Assembly (NCBI GenBank): GCA_022768065.1
Contig: JALELS010000008.1
Coordinates: 1-44,950 of the forward strand
DNA: 44,950 nt
Direction: 5' to 3'
Source of the DNA: Ruminococcus sp.
GTDB lineage: Bacteria > Bacillota > Clostridia > Oscillospirales > Acutalibacteraceae
Notes under the pieces: model-generated
Databases searched by the model: none
Seen by the model: only the letters and a program-made list of their open reading frames with translations
What the model was told of the DNA's origin: nothing
Part shown: positions 14,970-23,273 of the stretch, one piece after another
How positions within the stretch are numbered: the stretch's first letter is position 1
How the letters are laid out: each line of letters opens with the position of its first letter
Translations under genes and position numbers: made by a program

Positions 14970-15718
14970 CACATATCCTCCCTGTATTTGCCTAAAATTC
15001 TCATCATTTCGTCCGATAAAACGTCCTTGTTTTTGTACACAAAAAGATTGTTTTTGATTGTCATACCCGTTCTTCCGCCGAGCTTTCCCTCAATAAGGCA
15101 AAGCCACGGCGCTTTTTCCGGTGACGCCGCAACAAGGCGCAGAGCTTTCGGCTCGATTTTATATTCTTTCATTGCCTCCATAGTTTCAAAAAGGCGCTCG
15201 GGGCGAATACATACGCAAAGTCTGCCGCCGAATTTAAGTAGCCTTGACGCGGCCTTGGTTATGTCGCGCAGATTGCAGAGAGTTTCGTGACGGGCTATTT
15301 TTTCGTTTTCCTTTTGGCTTTTTATTCCGGCGTTTTCCGCCTTGTACGGGGGATTCATCGTTATGACGTCGAATTTTCCGCACGGCAATATCCGCGGAGC
15401 CTCTTTTAAATCCGCATTGTATACAAAGAGTTTGTCCTGCAAATTGTTTGCCCTGACGGAGCGCGTAAGCTGACCGCACGCCTTTTCCTGAATTTCAACC
15501 GCGGATATTTCTTTTCCGCAGCCGTCCCTGCACCAGAGCATGGGAATTATGCCGCAGCCCGTGCCGAAATCGCAGCATATGTCGTATCGCTTGGGCGACG
15601 CAAAATCGGCAAGCAGCAGTGCGTCCGTGCCGAATGTGTGCTCTTTTGACACAACAAGCCCCAGCTCTTTGCTCAAATATTCAATATGTTCGTCGTTGCA
15701 GAGTGTAATATCGGTCAT
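14969..15718 (-). CDS. trmN6: tRNA1(Val) (adenine-37-N6)-methyltransferase family protein
   Basis: The 249-residue protein is a class I methyltransferase: FGTDALLLADF near residue 27, the S-adenosylmethionine loop DFGTGCGIIP (about 47-56), and the catalytic NPPY tetrapeptide in ITMNPPYKAENAG (about 120) that marks N6-adenine methylation. The order and spacing match the TrmN6/YfiC (YabB) family, which commonly lies next to rsmI in Firmicutes. Its start codon follows the stop of the upstream nuclease gene without any gap, and its own stop overlaps the rsmI start. The precise tRNA target in this organism is inferred from the family. Confidence 0.9.
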   Translation of the reverse strand: MTDITLCNDEHIEYLSKELGLVVSKEHTFGTDALLLADFASPKRYDICCDFGTGCGIIPMLWCRDGCGKEISAVEIQEKACGQLTRSVRANNLQDKLFVYNADLKEAPRILPCGKFDVITMNPPYKAENAGIKSQKENEKIARHETLCNLRDITKAASRLLKFGGRLCVCIRPERLFETMEAMKEYKIEPKALRLVAASPEKAPWLCLIEGKLGGRTGMTIKNNLFVYKNKDVLSDEMMRILGKYREDM

Positions 15719-17326
15719 TTATCTGTCCCACTTGTCGCAAAGCGCGATTATTTGATCCGCAAATTTTGCAAGGTCCTTGTTTGCGCCGCCCTCGTTGTGC
15801 GCTATTACCGTTTCGAGACGCTTCTGTGCGGAGAGCAGTCTTTCGTAAACCGTGCTTACGCGGCAAGAGGAGTTTTGCGAAGCTGTATTTTTAACTATTT
15901 TTTCACGGTTTCCCTGTGTAAGTATCTTGTTTTCGGTGAGGCTGTATTCCTCGCCGTTGTACGGAGCGCTCGCGGGAAGCCCCAGCTCGTCGCGCAGACG
16001 TGCGGCGTATATTTCACATACCTCGTCCTCGCCGTGATTTACAAACACGTGCTTCGGGGGAGCTTTAAAGCTCTTTATCCATTTTAATAAGCCCTCGTTG
16101 TCGGCGTGGCCGCTTATGCCGTGAAGCTGCTCTATTTCTGCGCTGATGTGGATTTTTTCGTCAAAGAGTTTTACGTCCGTCGCACCGTCGGTTATGGCTC
16201 TGCCGAGCGTTCCCGCGGCTTGGTAGCCGACAAAAAGAATCGTACATTCGGGGCGCCACAGATTGTGCTTTAAATGATGGCGGATTCTGCCTGCCTCGCA
16301 CATTCCGCTTGCCGAAATTATGACCTTCGGAGCGGGGTCGGAGTTTATCGCCTTTGACTCCTCGCTTGTAACGGAGACGTAAAGATTGGGAAATGCTATC
16401 GGATTTATCCCGTTTTCGATAAGCGACGCCGCCTCGTCGTCGAAGTCGGAGTAGCTGTCGCAAAATACGTTGGTTGCTTCCACTGCAAGGGGGCTGTCCA
16501 CATATACGGGGAAGTCGTTGTAGTTTTTGAGCATACGCTCTTCTTTTATCTGCCTTATGAAGTATAAAAGCTCCTGGGTTCTGCCGACGGCAAACGACGG
16601 TATAACGACATTGCCGCCGCGCGCAAAGGTGCGGTCGAGTATGGGCACAAGCTGCGAAATGTAGTCGAGCCTTTCGCTGTGGCTGCGGTCGCCGTATGTG
16701 CTTTCGGTTATAACGTAAGTGGCGTCGGTCAGATATTGCGGATCGCGTATTATCGGCTGGTCGGTATTGCCTATGTCGCCGGAAAACACGATTTTTTCGG
16801 TTTCACCGTTTTCGGTGACGTTTATTGTAATGCTTGACGAGCCCAAAAGGTGACCCGCGTCGGTAAAGCTTATGGATATGCCGTCAAAAATATGGTAATC
16901 CACGCCGTATTCGCATCTTAAAAACTGTGAACAGCATTTTTGAGCGTCCTCTACCGTGTAGAGCGGAACATATCCTTTATCGCCCGAGCGTTTTGCCCTT
17001 CGGTTGCGCCACTGAGCCTCAAACTGTTGTATGTGCGCCGAATCCTCAAGCATAATCTTGCACAGCTTTGCCGTGGACGCGGTGGCGTAAATCGGGCCTT
17101 TGTATCCGTTTGCCGTAAGGTACGGCAGCTTGCCGGAATGGTCAATGTGCGCGTGGGTCAGAAAAATGCAGTCTATATCGGCAGGAGATATCGGAATATC
17201 GCGGTTCTTGTAGGTGTCGGGACCCTGCTCCATACCGCAGTCTATCAAAATATTTTTGCCGCAGGCGGTGAGAAGCGTACAGCTCCCCGTGACTTCGTGT
17301 GCGGCTCCTAAGAATATAAGATTCAT
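15719..17326 (-). CDS. Beta-CASP metallo-beta-lactamase-fold ribonuclease
   Basis: The 535-residue protein carries the metallo-beta-lactamase metal motif THAHIDHSG (His58, His60, Asp62, His63), AGHLLGS, FSGDIG, and the beta-CASP motifs STYGDRSH, FAVGRTQE, ASGMCEAGRIRHHL and SGHADNEGL. This is the KH-less CPSF73/YSH1-like bacterial type rather than RNase J. It probably cleaves RNA in the cytoplasm with two zinc ions. The last 70 residues after the core are less conserved. It heads a four-gene run (this gene, trmN6, rsmI, small membrane protein) whose genes abut or overlap. AAGGAGCGG precedes the ATG. I see no clear promoter in the 173 bp upstream. Confidence 0.9.
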   Translation of the reverse strand: MNLIFLGAAHEVTGSCTLLTACGKNILIDCGMEQGPDTYKNRDIPISPADIDCIFLTHAHIDHSGKLPYLTANGYKGPIYATASTAKLCKIMLEDSAHIQQFEAQWRNRRAKRSGDKGYVPLYTVEDAQKCCSQFLRCEYGVDYHIFDGISISFTDAGHLLGSSSITINVTENGETEKIVFSGDIGNTDQPIIRDPQYLTDATYVITESTYGDRSHSERLDYISQLVPILDRTFARGGNVVIPSFAVGRTQELLYFIRQIKEERMLKNYNDFPVYVDSPLAVEATNVFCDSYSDFDDEAASLIENGINPIAFPNLYVSVTSEESKAINSDPAPKVIISASGMCEAGRIRHHLKHNLWRPECTILFVGYQAAGTLGRAITDGATDVKLFDEKIHISAEIEQLHGISGHADNEGLLKWIKSFKAPPKHVFVNHGEDEVCEIYAARLRDELGLPASAPYNGEEYSLTENKILTQGNREKIVKNTASQNSSCRVSTVYERLLSAQKRLETVIAHNEGGANKDLAKFADQIIALCDKWDR

Positions 17327-17429
17327 AATTTCCGCTCCTTTTTAAATAGTGGCGCCTGTCGCCCCTGTCTTTGCTTATATGGTAACATAAATCACGGTAA
17401 AAATCCAGTATTAAGCATTATGGGGGCAA

Positions 17430-17471
17430 AGAAAAACAGCGCGGCAGTAATTTTAACCGCCACGCTGTTAA
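17430..17471 (-). terminator. Terminator of the P-type ATPase gene
   Basis: On the minus strand AACAGCGTGGC pairs with GCCGCGCTGTT (one mismatch) and is followed by TTTTCTTTG. Confidence 0.8.
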
Positions 17472-17499
17472 AGTTATAAATTTTTGCCGTATCGCAAAA

Positions 17500-20178
17500 T
17501 TATTTTACGGCTTGCTTTTTGGCCTTTCTCTTTGCCGAGGCACGTTCTATCGCCTTAACAAGCTCAACGAGAGGAATTATAAGGAATGCAAGACCGAGAG
17601 CCGTGAAGAATTCACGAACGTCAATGGTGGTGAAATCAAAAGCATTTGCAAGGAACGGTACTTCTATAACGAGCGCAGTCGTTATGAGAGAGATAACCGT
17701 TGAACCGAAAATGTATTTGTTGAAGCTGCCGTGCAAAAGCATTGATACAGCCGAGCCGCGCTGCGAACGCATATTGAACGAGTGGAATATCTCGCACATC
17801 GACATAGTGAGGAATGCCATTGTCATACCGTCGGCACTCTCGGTAATTTCCCATCTGCCGGCTTCCATAAAGTGACCTATAAAGTATGCGGCAAGCGTAA
17901 GAATAGTTACCAAAATGCCCTGATACGCTACGTCGAAGCCTACTCCGCCGGCAAAGATGCCGTCCGTGGATTTACGCGGCGGACGTTTCATAAGGTCCTT
18001 TTCGCCCTTTTCCATACTGAGGGCAAGCGCCGGGAAGCAGTCCGTAACAAGGTTTATCCAAAGCAGATGTACGGGCTTGAGTATGGTAAATCCGAGCAGG
18101 TTTGCGGTGAATATTGCCATTACCTCGCTGAGGTTTGACGAGAGCAGGAACTGAATGGATTTTCTGATATTGTCGTAGATGCGTCTGCCCTCTTCCACGG
18201 CAGATACTATGGTTGCGAAATTGTCGTCGGCAAGAACCATATCGGCGACGTTCTTTGTTACGTCGGTACCGGTAATGCCCATTCCAACGCCTATATCGGC
18301 GCTCTTAATGGAGGGGGCGTCGTTTACGCCGTCGCCGGTCATTGCGGTTATCATACCGCGGCTCTTCCATGCGTTGACTATTCTTACCTTATGCTCGGGC
18401 TGAACACGCGCATATACGGAATACTGCTTGACCTTTTCGTGGAATTCCTCGTCGGAGATCTCGTCAAGCTCCGCACCCGTTATAGCCTCGCTCTTATCTT
18501 TGATTATGCCGAGCTCCAAGGCTATTGCTACGGCGGTATCCTTGTGGTCGCCGGTTATCATTATGGGTCTTATGCCGGCTTCGCGGCATTCCTCTATTGC
18601 CGCCTTAACTTCGGGTCTTACGGGGTCTATCATACCGACAAGACCGCAGAATATAAGGTCGTTTTCGATTTTTTCGGGCGACTGATCTTCGGGAACACAG
18701 GAGAGCTGTTTGTATCCGCAGGCGAGCACACGAAGAGCTCTGTCGGCGAATTCCTTGTTCTTTTTGAGTATGGCTTCTCTGTCGCCGTCGGTAAGGGGGC
18801 GAACCTCGCCGTCTTTGAATATCTTTGTGCAGTGCTTTAATATTTCGTCGGGAGCACCCTTGGTAAACTGCAAAACACCGTCTGCCGTCTTGTGAATTGT
18901 GGACATCATTTTACGGTTGGAATCAAACGGAGCTTCGCCGACTCTCGGTGCGCTCTTTGAGAGAGCGTCTTTTTTCATACCGAGTGACATTGCGTATGCC
19001 ACGAGAGCCATTTCGGTGGGCTCGCCTACAAGATTTCCGTTTTCGTCGGTGTTTACATCGGTGCAGAGCGCCATGCCCTCCGCAAGCATCTTTTCGTTTT
19101 CACAGTAGTGCTCTACTACGGTCATTTTATTTTGGGTGAGCGTGCCGGTTTTATCTGAGCAAATTATCTGCGCGCAGCCGAGAGTTTCAACCGCGGTGAG
19201 CTTACGGATAATTGCGTTTTTCTTTGACATATTTGTAACGCCTATCGAAAGCACAACCGTAACTACCGCCGCAAGTCCCTCGGGGATTGCTGCAACGGCG
19301 AGTGAAACCGCAAGCATAAACGAAGAGAGCAGGAAGTCAAGGTTTAATGTAGTGCCGGTTATAAGTGCTCTGACAATATCAAAAGCGAACATAAATACGC
19401 ATATGCCGAGGACTATAAAGCTGAGGATTTTTGAGAGCTGACCGAGCTTTTTCTGAAGCGGCGTCTGTTCATCCTTTGCGCTTGAGAGCGCACCTGCTAT
19501 TTTGCCCATTTCGGTGTCCATACCTATGTTTGTTATAACGGCTTTGCCTCTGCCGTAAACAACGGTTGAACCCATATACATCATATTTTTGCGGTCGCCG
19601 AGGGGTACGTCCTTTTGCCCCTCAAGACCTATGGCTTTTATGAATTTGTTTACGGGGACGGATTCGCCCGTAAGCGCCGATTCCTCGATTTTAAGGCTTG
19701 CGCTTTCAAAGATTCTGCCGTCCGCCGGAACAGCGTCGCCGGCTTCAAGCAGTACAACGTCGCCAACGGTAAGGTCTTCGCTCGGTATTTCGCATACCTT
19801 GCCGTCACGCAAAACCTTTGTTGTTGCGGCAGCCATCTTTTGAAGAGCCTCGATTGCCTTTTCGGCTTTGCTCTCTTGGTAGACGCCGAGTATGGCGTTT
19901 ACTATAACGACAAACATAATGATGATAACGTCCGAGGGGAACTCTTTTTGCAATACGGAGGTTATCGCCGAAATTACCGCCGCGGCGATGAGTATAATTA
20001 TCATCGGGTCGGCAAACTGCGAGAGAAAACGCAAAATCAGCGGCGTTTTCTTGCCCTCGGCAAGCTTGTTTTTGCCGGTTTCGGCAGAGCGGCTGCGCGC
20101 CTGCTCGGAAGTGAGACCGTTTTCGGTGCTTTTTACGTCGCCGAAAACATCGGAAGAGCTTTCGAGATAGTATTTCAT
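17500..20178 (-). CDS. P-type cation ATPase, SERCA/PMCA-like (P2), probably Mn2+ or Ca2+ export
   Basis: The 892-residue pump is complete: cation-transporter N-domain, two helices, actuator TGES loop, phosphorylation site DKTGTLT (Asp342), nucleotide-binding KGAPDEIL, hinge TGDGVNDAPSIKSADIG and six C-terminal helices. Ion ligands of the calcium-pump type are visible: AIPEGLAAV in M4, SSNLSEVMAIF in M5 and INLVTDCFPALALS in M6 (Asn, Thr and Asp kept). It would use ATP to push divalent cations out of the cytoplasm. The gene lies behind a yybP-ykoY manganese riboswitch, and such switches often control P-type ATPases and Mn exporters, so manganese efflux is likely, with calcium as an additional or alternative substrate. 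GGGAGGA lies about 6 nt upstream of the ATG. Confidence 0.92.
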   Translation of the reverse strand: MKYYLESSSDVFGDVKSTENGLTSEQARSRSAETGKNKLAEGKKTPLILRFLSQFADPMIIILIAAAVISAITSVLQKEFPSDVIIIMFVVIVNAILGVYQESKAEKAIEALQKMAAATTKVLRDGKVCEIPSEDLTVGDVVLLEAGDAVPADGRIFESASLKIEESALTGESVPVNKFIKAIGLEGQKDVPLGDRKNMMYMGSTVVYGRGKAVITNIGMDTEMGKIAGALSSAKDEQTPLQKKLGQLSKILSFIVLGICVFMFAFDIVRALITGTTLNLDFLLSSFMLAVSLAVAAIPEGLAAVVTVVLSIGVTNMSKKNAIIRKLTAVETLGCAQIICSDKTGTLTQNKMTVVEHYCENEKMLAEGMALCTDVNTDENGNLVGEPTEMALVAYAMSLGMKKDALSKSAPRVGEAPFDSNRKMMSTIHKTADGVLQFTKGAPDEILKHCTKIFKDGEVRPLTDGDREAILKKNKEFADRALRVLACGYKQLSCVPEDQSPEKIENDLIFCGLVGMIDPVRPEVKAAIEECREAGIRPIMITGDHKDTAVAIALELGIIKDKSEAITGAELDEISDEEFHEKVKQYSVYARVQPEHKVRIVNAWKSRGMITAMTGDGVNDAPSIKSADIGVGMGITGTDVTKNVADMVLADDNFATIVSAVEEGRRIYDNIRKSIQFLLSSNLSEVMAIFTANLLGFTILKPVHLLWINLVTDCFPALALSMEKGEKDLMKRPPRKSTDGIFAGGVGFDVAYQGILVTILTLAAYFIGHFMEAGRWEITESADGMTMAFLTMSMCEIFHSFNMRSQRGSAVSMLLHGSFNKYIFGSTVISLITTALVIEVPFLANAFDFTTIDVREFFTALGLAFLIIPLVELVKAIERASAKRKAKKQAVK

Positions 20179-20231
20179 ATTTTTCCTCCCTGTTTTTTTC
20201 GGTGAGCAGCCGTTAGCAGCCGTTTTTTAAG

Positions 20232-20350
20232 AAAAAAGACCTTCGACAGATTTTTGCTCTGCCGAAGGTCTTGCTACCTTAATAAGGCTCGGTGACCAGA
20301 AGCCGTAAGGCGACATGATGTTGACCACCGGGTAAAAGCTACTCCCCTTC
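20232..20350 (-). promoter_or_regulatory. yybP-ykoY manganese riboswitch with terminator
   Basis: On the minus strand the leader has the family hallmarks: GAAGGGGAGTAGC at the 5' end, GGTCAACATCATGTCG and GGTCACCG in the middle arms and TAGCAAGACCTTC at the 3' end. P1 forms from GAAGG (20346-20350) and CCTTC (20264-20268). The same 3' strand is the first arm of a terminator (20232-20272) that pairs AGACCTTCGGCAGA with TCTGTCGAAGGTCT and ends in six T. Metal binding would hold P1 and prevent termination, so Mn2+ should switch the ATPase on. Confidence 0.93.
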
Positions 20351-20373
20351 AAAGGAATATCATATTATCTGCG

Positions 20374-20402
20374 ATAATAACAGAAAAATGAACTTTTGTC
20401 AA
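20374..20402 (-). promoter_or_regulatory. Promoter of the riboswitch-ATPase transcript
   Basis: On the minus strand TTGACA (20397-20402), 17 bp, TATTAT (20374-20379); transcription would begin about 17 nt before the aptamer. Confidence 0.85.
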
Positions 20403-20417
20403 GTATTTTAAAAATAA

Positions 20418-21599
20418 TTACTCCGCGCCGAATAAAACGTAGTTGTTTACGTTTTTGTCGTCAAGCTCGGAAATAATCGAGCTGTCGTCGATGACCGGTA
20501 TAAATCCGCCCGTCTGATAGTTTTCGTCAAGCTTTGAGTTTAACAGCGGTATACAGTCCGAAACCAATGTCTTTTCGTCGGTGGTTTCGGCGGAATATGT
20601 TTTGTCGCCGTACGAAAAACCGTCCCTCTGCGACGATTTTCTGAAATCCACAGCCACAAAATCGGCGGCGCTGTCAAAAAGCGAACCGTCATAGCGCGCG
20701 GAATTTCCGCCGAGTGCGTCCGCTGCACTCAGCATAACGCAGAGCGGCTTGTCGCCGAGCTCGTTTTTAACCTTTTCTATAAACGAATGTAAAACCGCGT
20801 TGCGGCTTTCTATGCTCTTTTCTTCACCCGAGAATACCGCCTTGTCAAGATAAATGCTCTCGGGAAATTCCACGGAATCGAGTATAACGGCGTCAACTCC
20901 GAGCGACGAAACCTCGGTTACAATACTCAAAAGGTATTTCTCGGCAACGGGGGAATAGGGGTTAAGCCACGGTTCGCCGTCGTGCTGAGCGCTGTTGTCG
21001 AGCCACAGCGTACCGTCCGAATTTGTCACGGCGGCAGCCGCGCCGAGATGCGACGCCGCAACGCTGTCCTCATAGCAATAAATTCTTGCGATTATTTTAT
21101 AACCGGCGCTTTTAAGCCTGTCGATTGTCGCAATCGCATTCTGATAAGCCTTTGACGACGCGCCTATATCATTTGCCGTGCCGACGGATGAGACGTAATT
21201 GAGATAACCGTCCTTTGTCTTAAAATCAACTACCACGGCGTTTGCCTTTGTTTCGCCGAGCTCCGTTTTAAAAAGGTCAAAGGCTATGCCGCCGTCAAGA
21301 ACGTCGTCGGGCATATGCAGTGCGCGCAGCTTTCCGTCGTATTCTGCCGGGACTCCCGTGAGCTCGTGCTCATACGGCTTTTTCGACAGGTTGATTGAAA
21401 CCGCGGCGATAACAAATACGAGCATAAAGAATATGACGAGGAAAACCGCAAAGGCGATTTTTTCGCGTTTCTCTTTTTTCTTTCGGGTGCGGCTTTCGCC
21501 TATCGCATATGATGTACCCGAGCGCCTGCCCGGATAATTTTTTGAAAACGGATAATAGCTCTTTTTACGGGGCTTTATATCTCTGTTGTCAAACGCCAT
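20418..21599 (-). CDS. Membrane-anchored glycoside-hydrolase-like protein (DUF4015-type)
   Basis: The 393-residue protein has a basic, Arg/Lys-rich cytoplasmic tail (1-45), one membrane helix (about 47-70) and an outer domain resembling the putative glycoside-hydrolase family DUF4015: NAVVVDFKTKDGYLNYVS, IARIYCYEDSVAA, EPWLNPYSPVAEKYLLS, GVDAVILDSVEFP and CVMLSAADAL, in the order expected of a TIM barrel. The DUF4015 family is thought to act on extracellular polysaccharide, but no substrate is known. It is the last gene of the Rnf-like operon, 13 bp after the RnfA-like gene with AAGGA upstream, so its product may work with that membrane complex. No terminator is obvious before the riboswitch promoter. 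Confidence 0.75.
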   Translation of the reverse strand: MAFDNRDIKPRKKSYYPFSKNYPGRRSGTSYAIGESRTRKKKEKREKIAFAVFLVIFFMLVFVIAAVSINLSKKPYEHELTGVPAEYDGKLRALHMPDDVLDGGIAFDLFKTELGETKANAVVVDFKTKDGYLNYVSSVGTANDIGASSKAYQNAIATIDRLKSAGYKIIARIYCYEDSVAASHLGAAAAVTNSDGTLWLDNSAQHDGEPWLNPYSPVAEKYLLSIVTEVSSLGVDAVILDSVEFPESIYLDKAVFSGEEKSIESRNAVLHSFIEKVKNELGDKPLCVMLSAADALGGNSARYDGSLFDSAADFVAVDFRKSSQRDGFSYGDKTYSAETTDEKTLVSDCIPLLNSKLDENYQTGGFIPVIDDSSIISELDDKNVNNYVLFGAE

Positions 21600-21612
21600 T
21601 TTTTACGGTCCT

Positions 21613-22206
21613 TTACAATGATAATCCTTTGCCCGAGACGCCCGAAAAGGCGAGCGCCAAAATCGAAACATATATAAATACTGCCGGCGTGCCCTTAAAG
21701 CACTCCGGAATGTTCTTGTTTTCAACTAAGCGGCGCAGTCCGAAATTTATCATAAGCACCGCAACTATAAAGGCAAGACCCGAGCCTATACCGACGCCTA
21801 TTGCCTCGGCTATGCCGAAGGTCGCGCGGTAATTTATAAACGGAACGGCAAGCACAAGAGTGTTAAACGCCGCTACGCCCAGTCGCCTTACCGTACGTTT
21901 TTTTGCTTTGAAAACCGCCTTCAGCAGAACGAGCATAAAAACGTATAATACGCATATCACAAGTAAAAAGATAAGCGAATGTTGTATTTCGCTGAGAGAT
22001 GATATAAACGGTATCTGCTCAAGCAGTACGCAAAAAATACTGCCGAATGTCGAAAAGAACGTGATAAATGCCGTAAGCGGAAAAAGCTGTTTCGGCTTTG
22101 CCGACATTCTCACGGCCTCCGAGGCGCCGTAACCGCCCGTAAATATCAGGTTTTGAAGTACAAATGCGTACATCGCCGCCGAAAAAAGATTTGCTATGGC
22201 GCTCAT
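21613..22206 (-). CDS. RnfA/NqrE-like membrane protein lacking the iron-sulfur cysteines
   Basis: This 197-residue, six-helix protein aligns with RnfA: FVLQNLIFTGGYGASEAV at the start, FNTLVLAVPFIN in the middle, GIGSGLAFIVAVLMINFGLRRL and CFKGTPAVFIYVSILALAFSGVSG at the end (compare the RnfA ending [22 protein letters not shown]). In RnfA/RsxA two cysteines, in GLCPF and TNCAVLG, share a [2Fe-2S] cluster with RnfE inside the membrane. Here these positions are Ser29 and Thr116, so the cluster cannot form in the usual way. The gene overlaps the RnfE-like gene by 4 nt (ATGA). Family membership is clear in the C-terminal half; function is open. Confidence 0.75.
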   Translation of the reverse strand: MSAIANLFSAAMYAFVLQNLIFTGGYGASEAVRMSAKPKQLFPLTAFITFFSTFGSIFCVLLEQIPFISSLSEIQHSLIFLLVICVLYVFMLVLLKAVFKAKKRTVRRLGVAAFNTLVLAVPFINYRATFGIAEAIGVGIGSGLAFIVAVLMINFGLRRLVENKNIPECFKGTPAVFIYVSILALAFSGVSGKGLSL

Positions 22207-23273
22207 TCGTCCTCACCGCCCTTCGGTTCTTCTGCCTTTTTGCCGCTCTCTTTGTCGTTGCTTTTGTCCGCGCCGTCGGCGGAAACGGAGCCGTCGCCGT
22301 CAAAAGAGGTGTACTGCTTGTATTTTTCAAGCTCTGTGAGTATCTCGTCAAATTCCGAGGTGTAATCAAAGTTTTTATCCTTTTGCCTTTCGGTATTGAC
22401 GCTGCCGTTTTTATCGGCATTTCTTTTGCCGCCGCCGTTTTTTGCTTCCGATGAAGAAGCGGACGTCTTTTTGGAGCTCTTTGCGGTGCTTTTCCGCTTC
22501 GAAGTTTTATTTTTCTTATCGGTACGCGGTTTTGACGGAGCTTTTTCGTCGGGCTGTGTTTCTTCGCCCACGTCGAAAAAGTCGAGATCCGTGTCAAGAA
22601 ATTCGCGCAGCTTTATAACGTGCGACTGCTTGACCTCCGAGAGGTCAAATGAAGCCTCGGGGTGTGTTTCGGGAAATTTCCTGTTTATTATCGCCTTTAA
22701 TGCCGCCGCCATAAATCCGAGCAGTAAAAATCCGCCGAACGGCATCAGAAGCCCGGGCAGCTTTACCGGGATATTCAGCTTTACGCTGTAAACCGTGCCG
22801 CTGCCGAGTATTTCACGGATAACGCCCACTATGAGTATTACCGCGGCGTAGCTGAAGCCGGCCGAAATCGCGTCGAGGGCCGTGGCTTTGAAATTGTGTT
22901 TAACCGCGAACCTTTCGCAGTGCAGCGCGATAAGCGAATTTACCGCAAGCAGCGGCAAAAATATACCTGCGCTCGCCGTTTCGTTGGGGGCGAGATATTT
23001 AAACAGCAAAAACAGCGGTATGTTTATGAGCAAACCCAATATTGCATATATCATTTTGCGCACGCTGCCCTTGAGCTTTTTCATGAGCAGGCAGGCGAGA
23101 CATTCTATAAGCAAAAGCTCGACAAATGATACAAACGAGAGAATTATTGCGGATTTGAGCGATACCGCCATGGCAACAACGGGTGCAATGCCTATGGCTT
23201 CAAACAGCACGGGATTTTTGATTATTGCGCTGTTTCTGATAACGGAAACGCTTTTTTTCTTTTTATCAGGCAT
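22203..23273 (-). CDS. RnfE/NqrD-like membrane protein with a long charged C-terminal tail, lacking the iron-sulfur cysteines
   Basis: Residues 15-230 of 356 match RnfE: IIKNPVLFEAIGIAPVVAM, AGIFLPLLAVNSLIALHCERFA, TALDAISAGFSYAA and VGVIREILGSGTVY. The cysteines that bind the cluster in RnfE (GLCPLLAV and VTNCIVVG) are Ala30 and Ser113 here. After the last helix comes a tail of about 125 residues (231-356), rich in Lys, Ser, Asp and Glu and probably cytoplasmic, that ordinary RnfE lacks. I start at 23273 (MPDKKKK), which overlaps the end of the RnfD-like gene by 8 nt; the open frame extends further upstream but only as an antisense-like Arg/Ser-rich stretch inside that gene. Confidence 0.75.
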   Translation of the reverse strand: MPDKKKKSVSVIRNSAIIKNPVLFEAIGIAPVVAMAVSLKSAIILSFVSFVELLLIECLACLLMKKLKGSVRKMIYAILGLLINIPLFLLFKYLAPNETASAGIFLPLLAVNSLIALHCERFAVKHNFKATALDAISAGFSYAAVILIVGVIREILGSGTVYSVKLNIPVKLPGLLMPFGGFLLLGFMAAALKAIINRKFPETHPEASFDLSEVKQSHVIKLREFLDTDLDFFDVGEETQPDEKAPSKPRTDKKNKTSKRKSTAKSSKKTSASSSEAKNGGGKRNADKNGSVNTERQKDKNFDYTSEFDEILTELEKYKQYTSFDGDGSVSADGADKSNDKESGKKAEEPKGGEDE

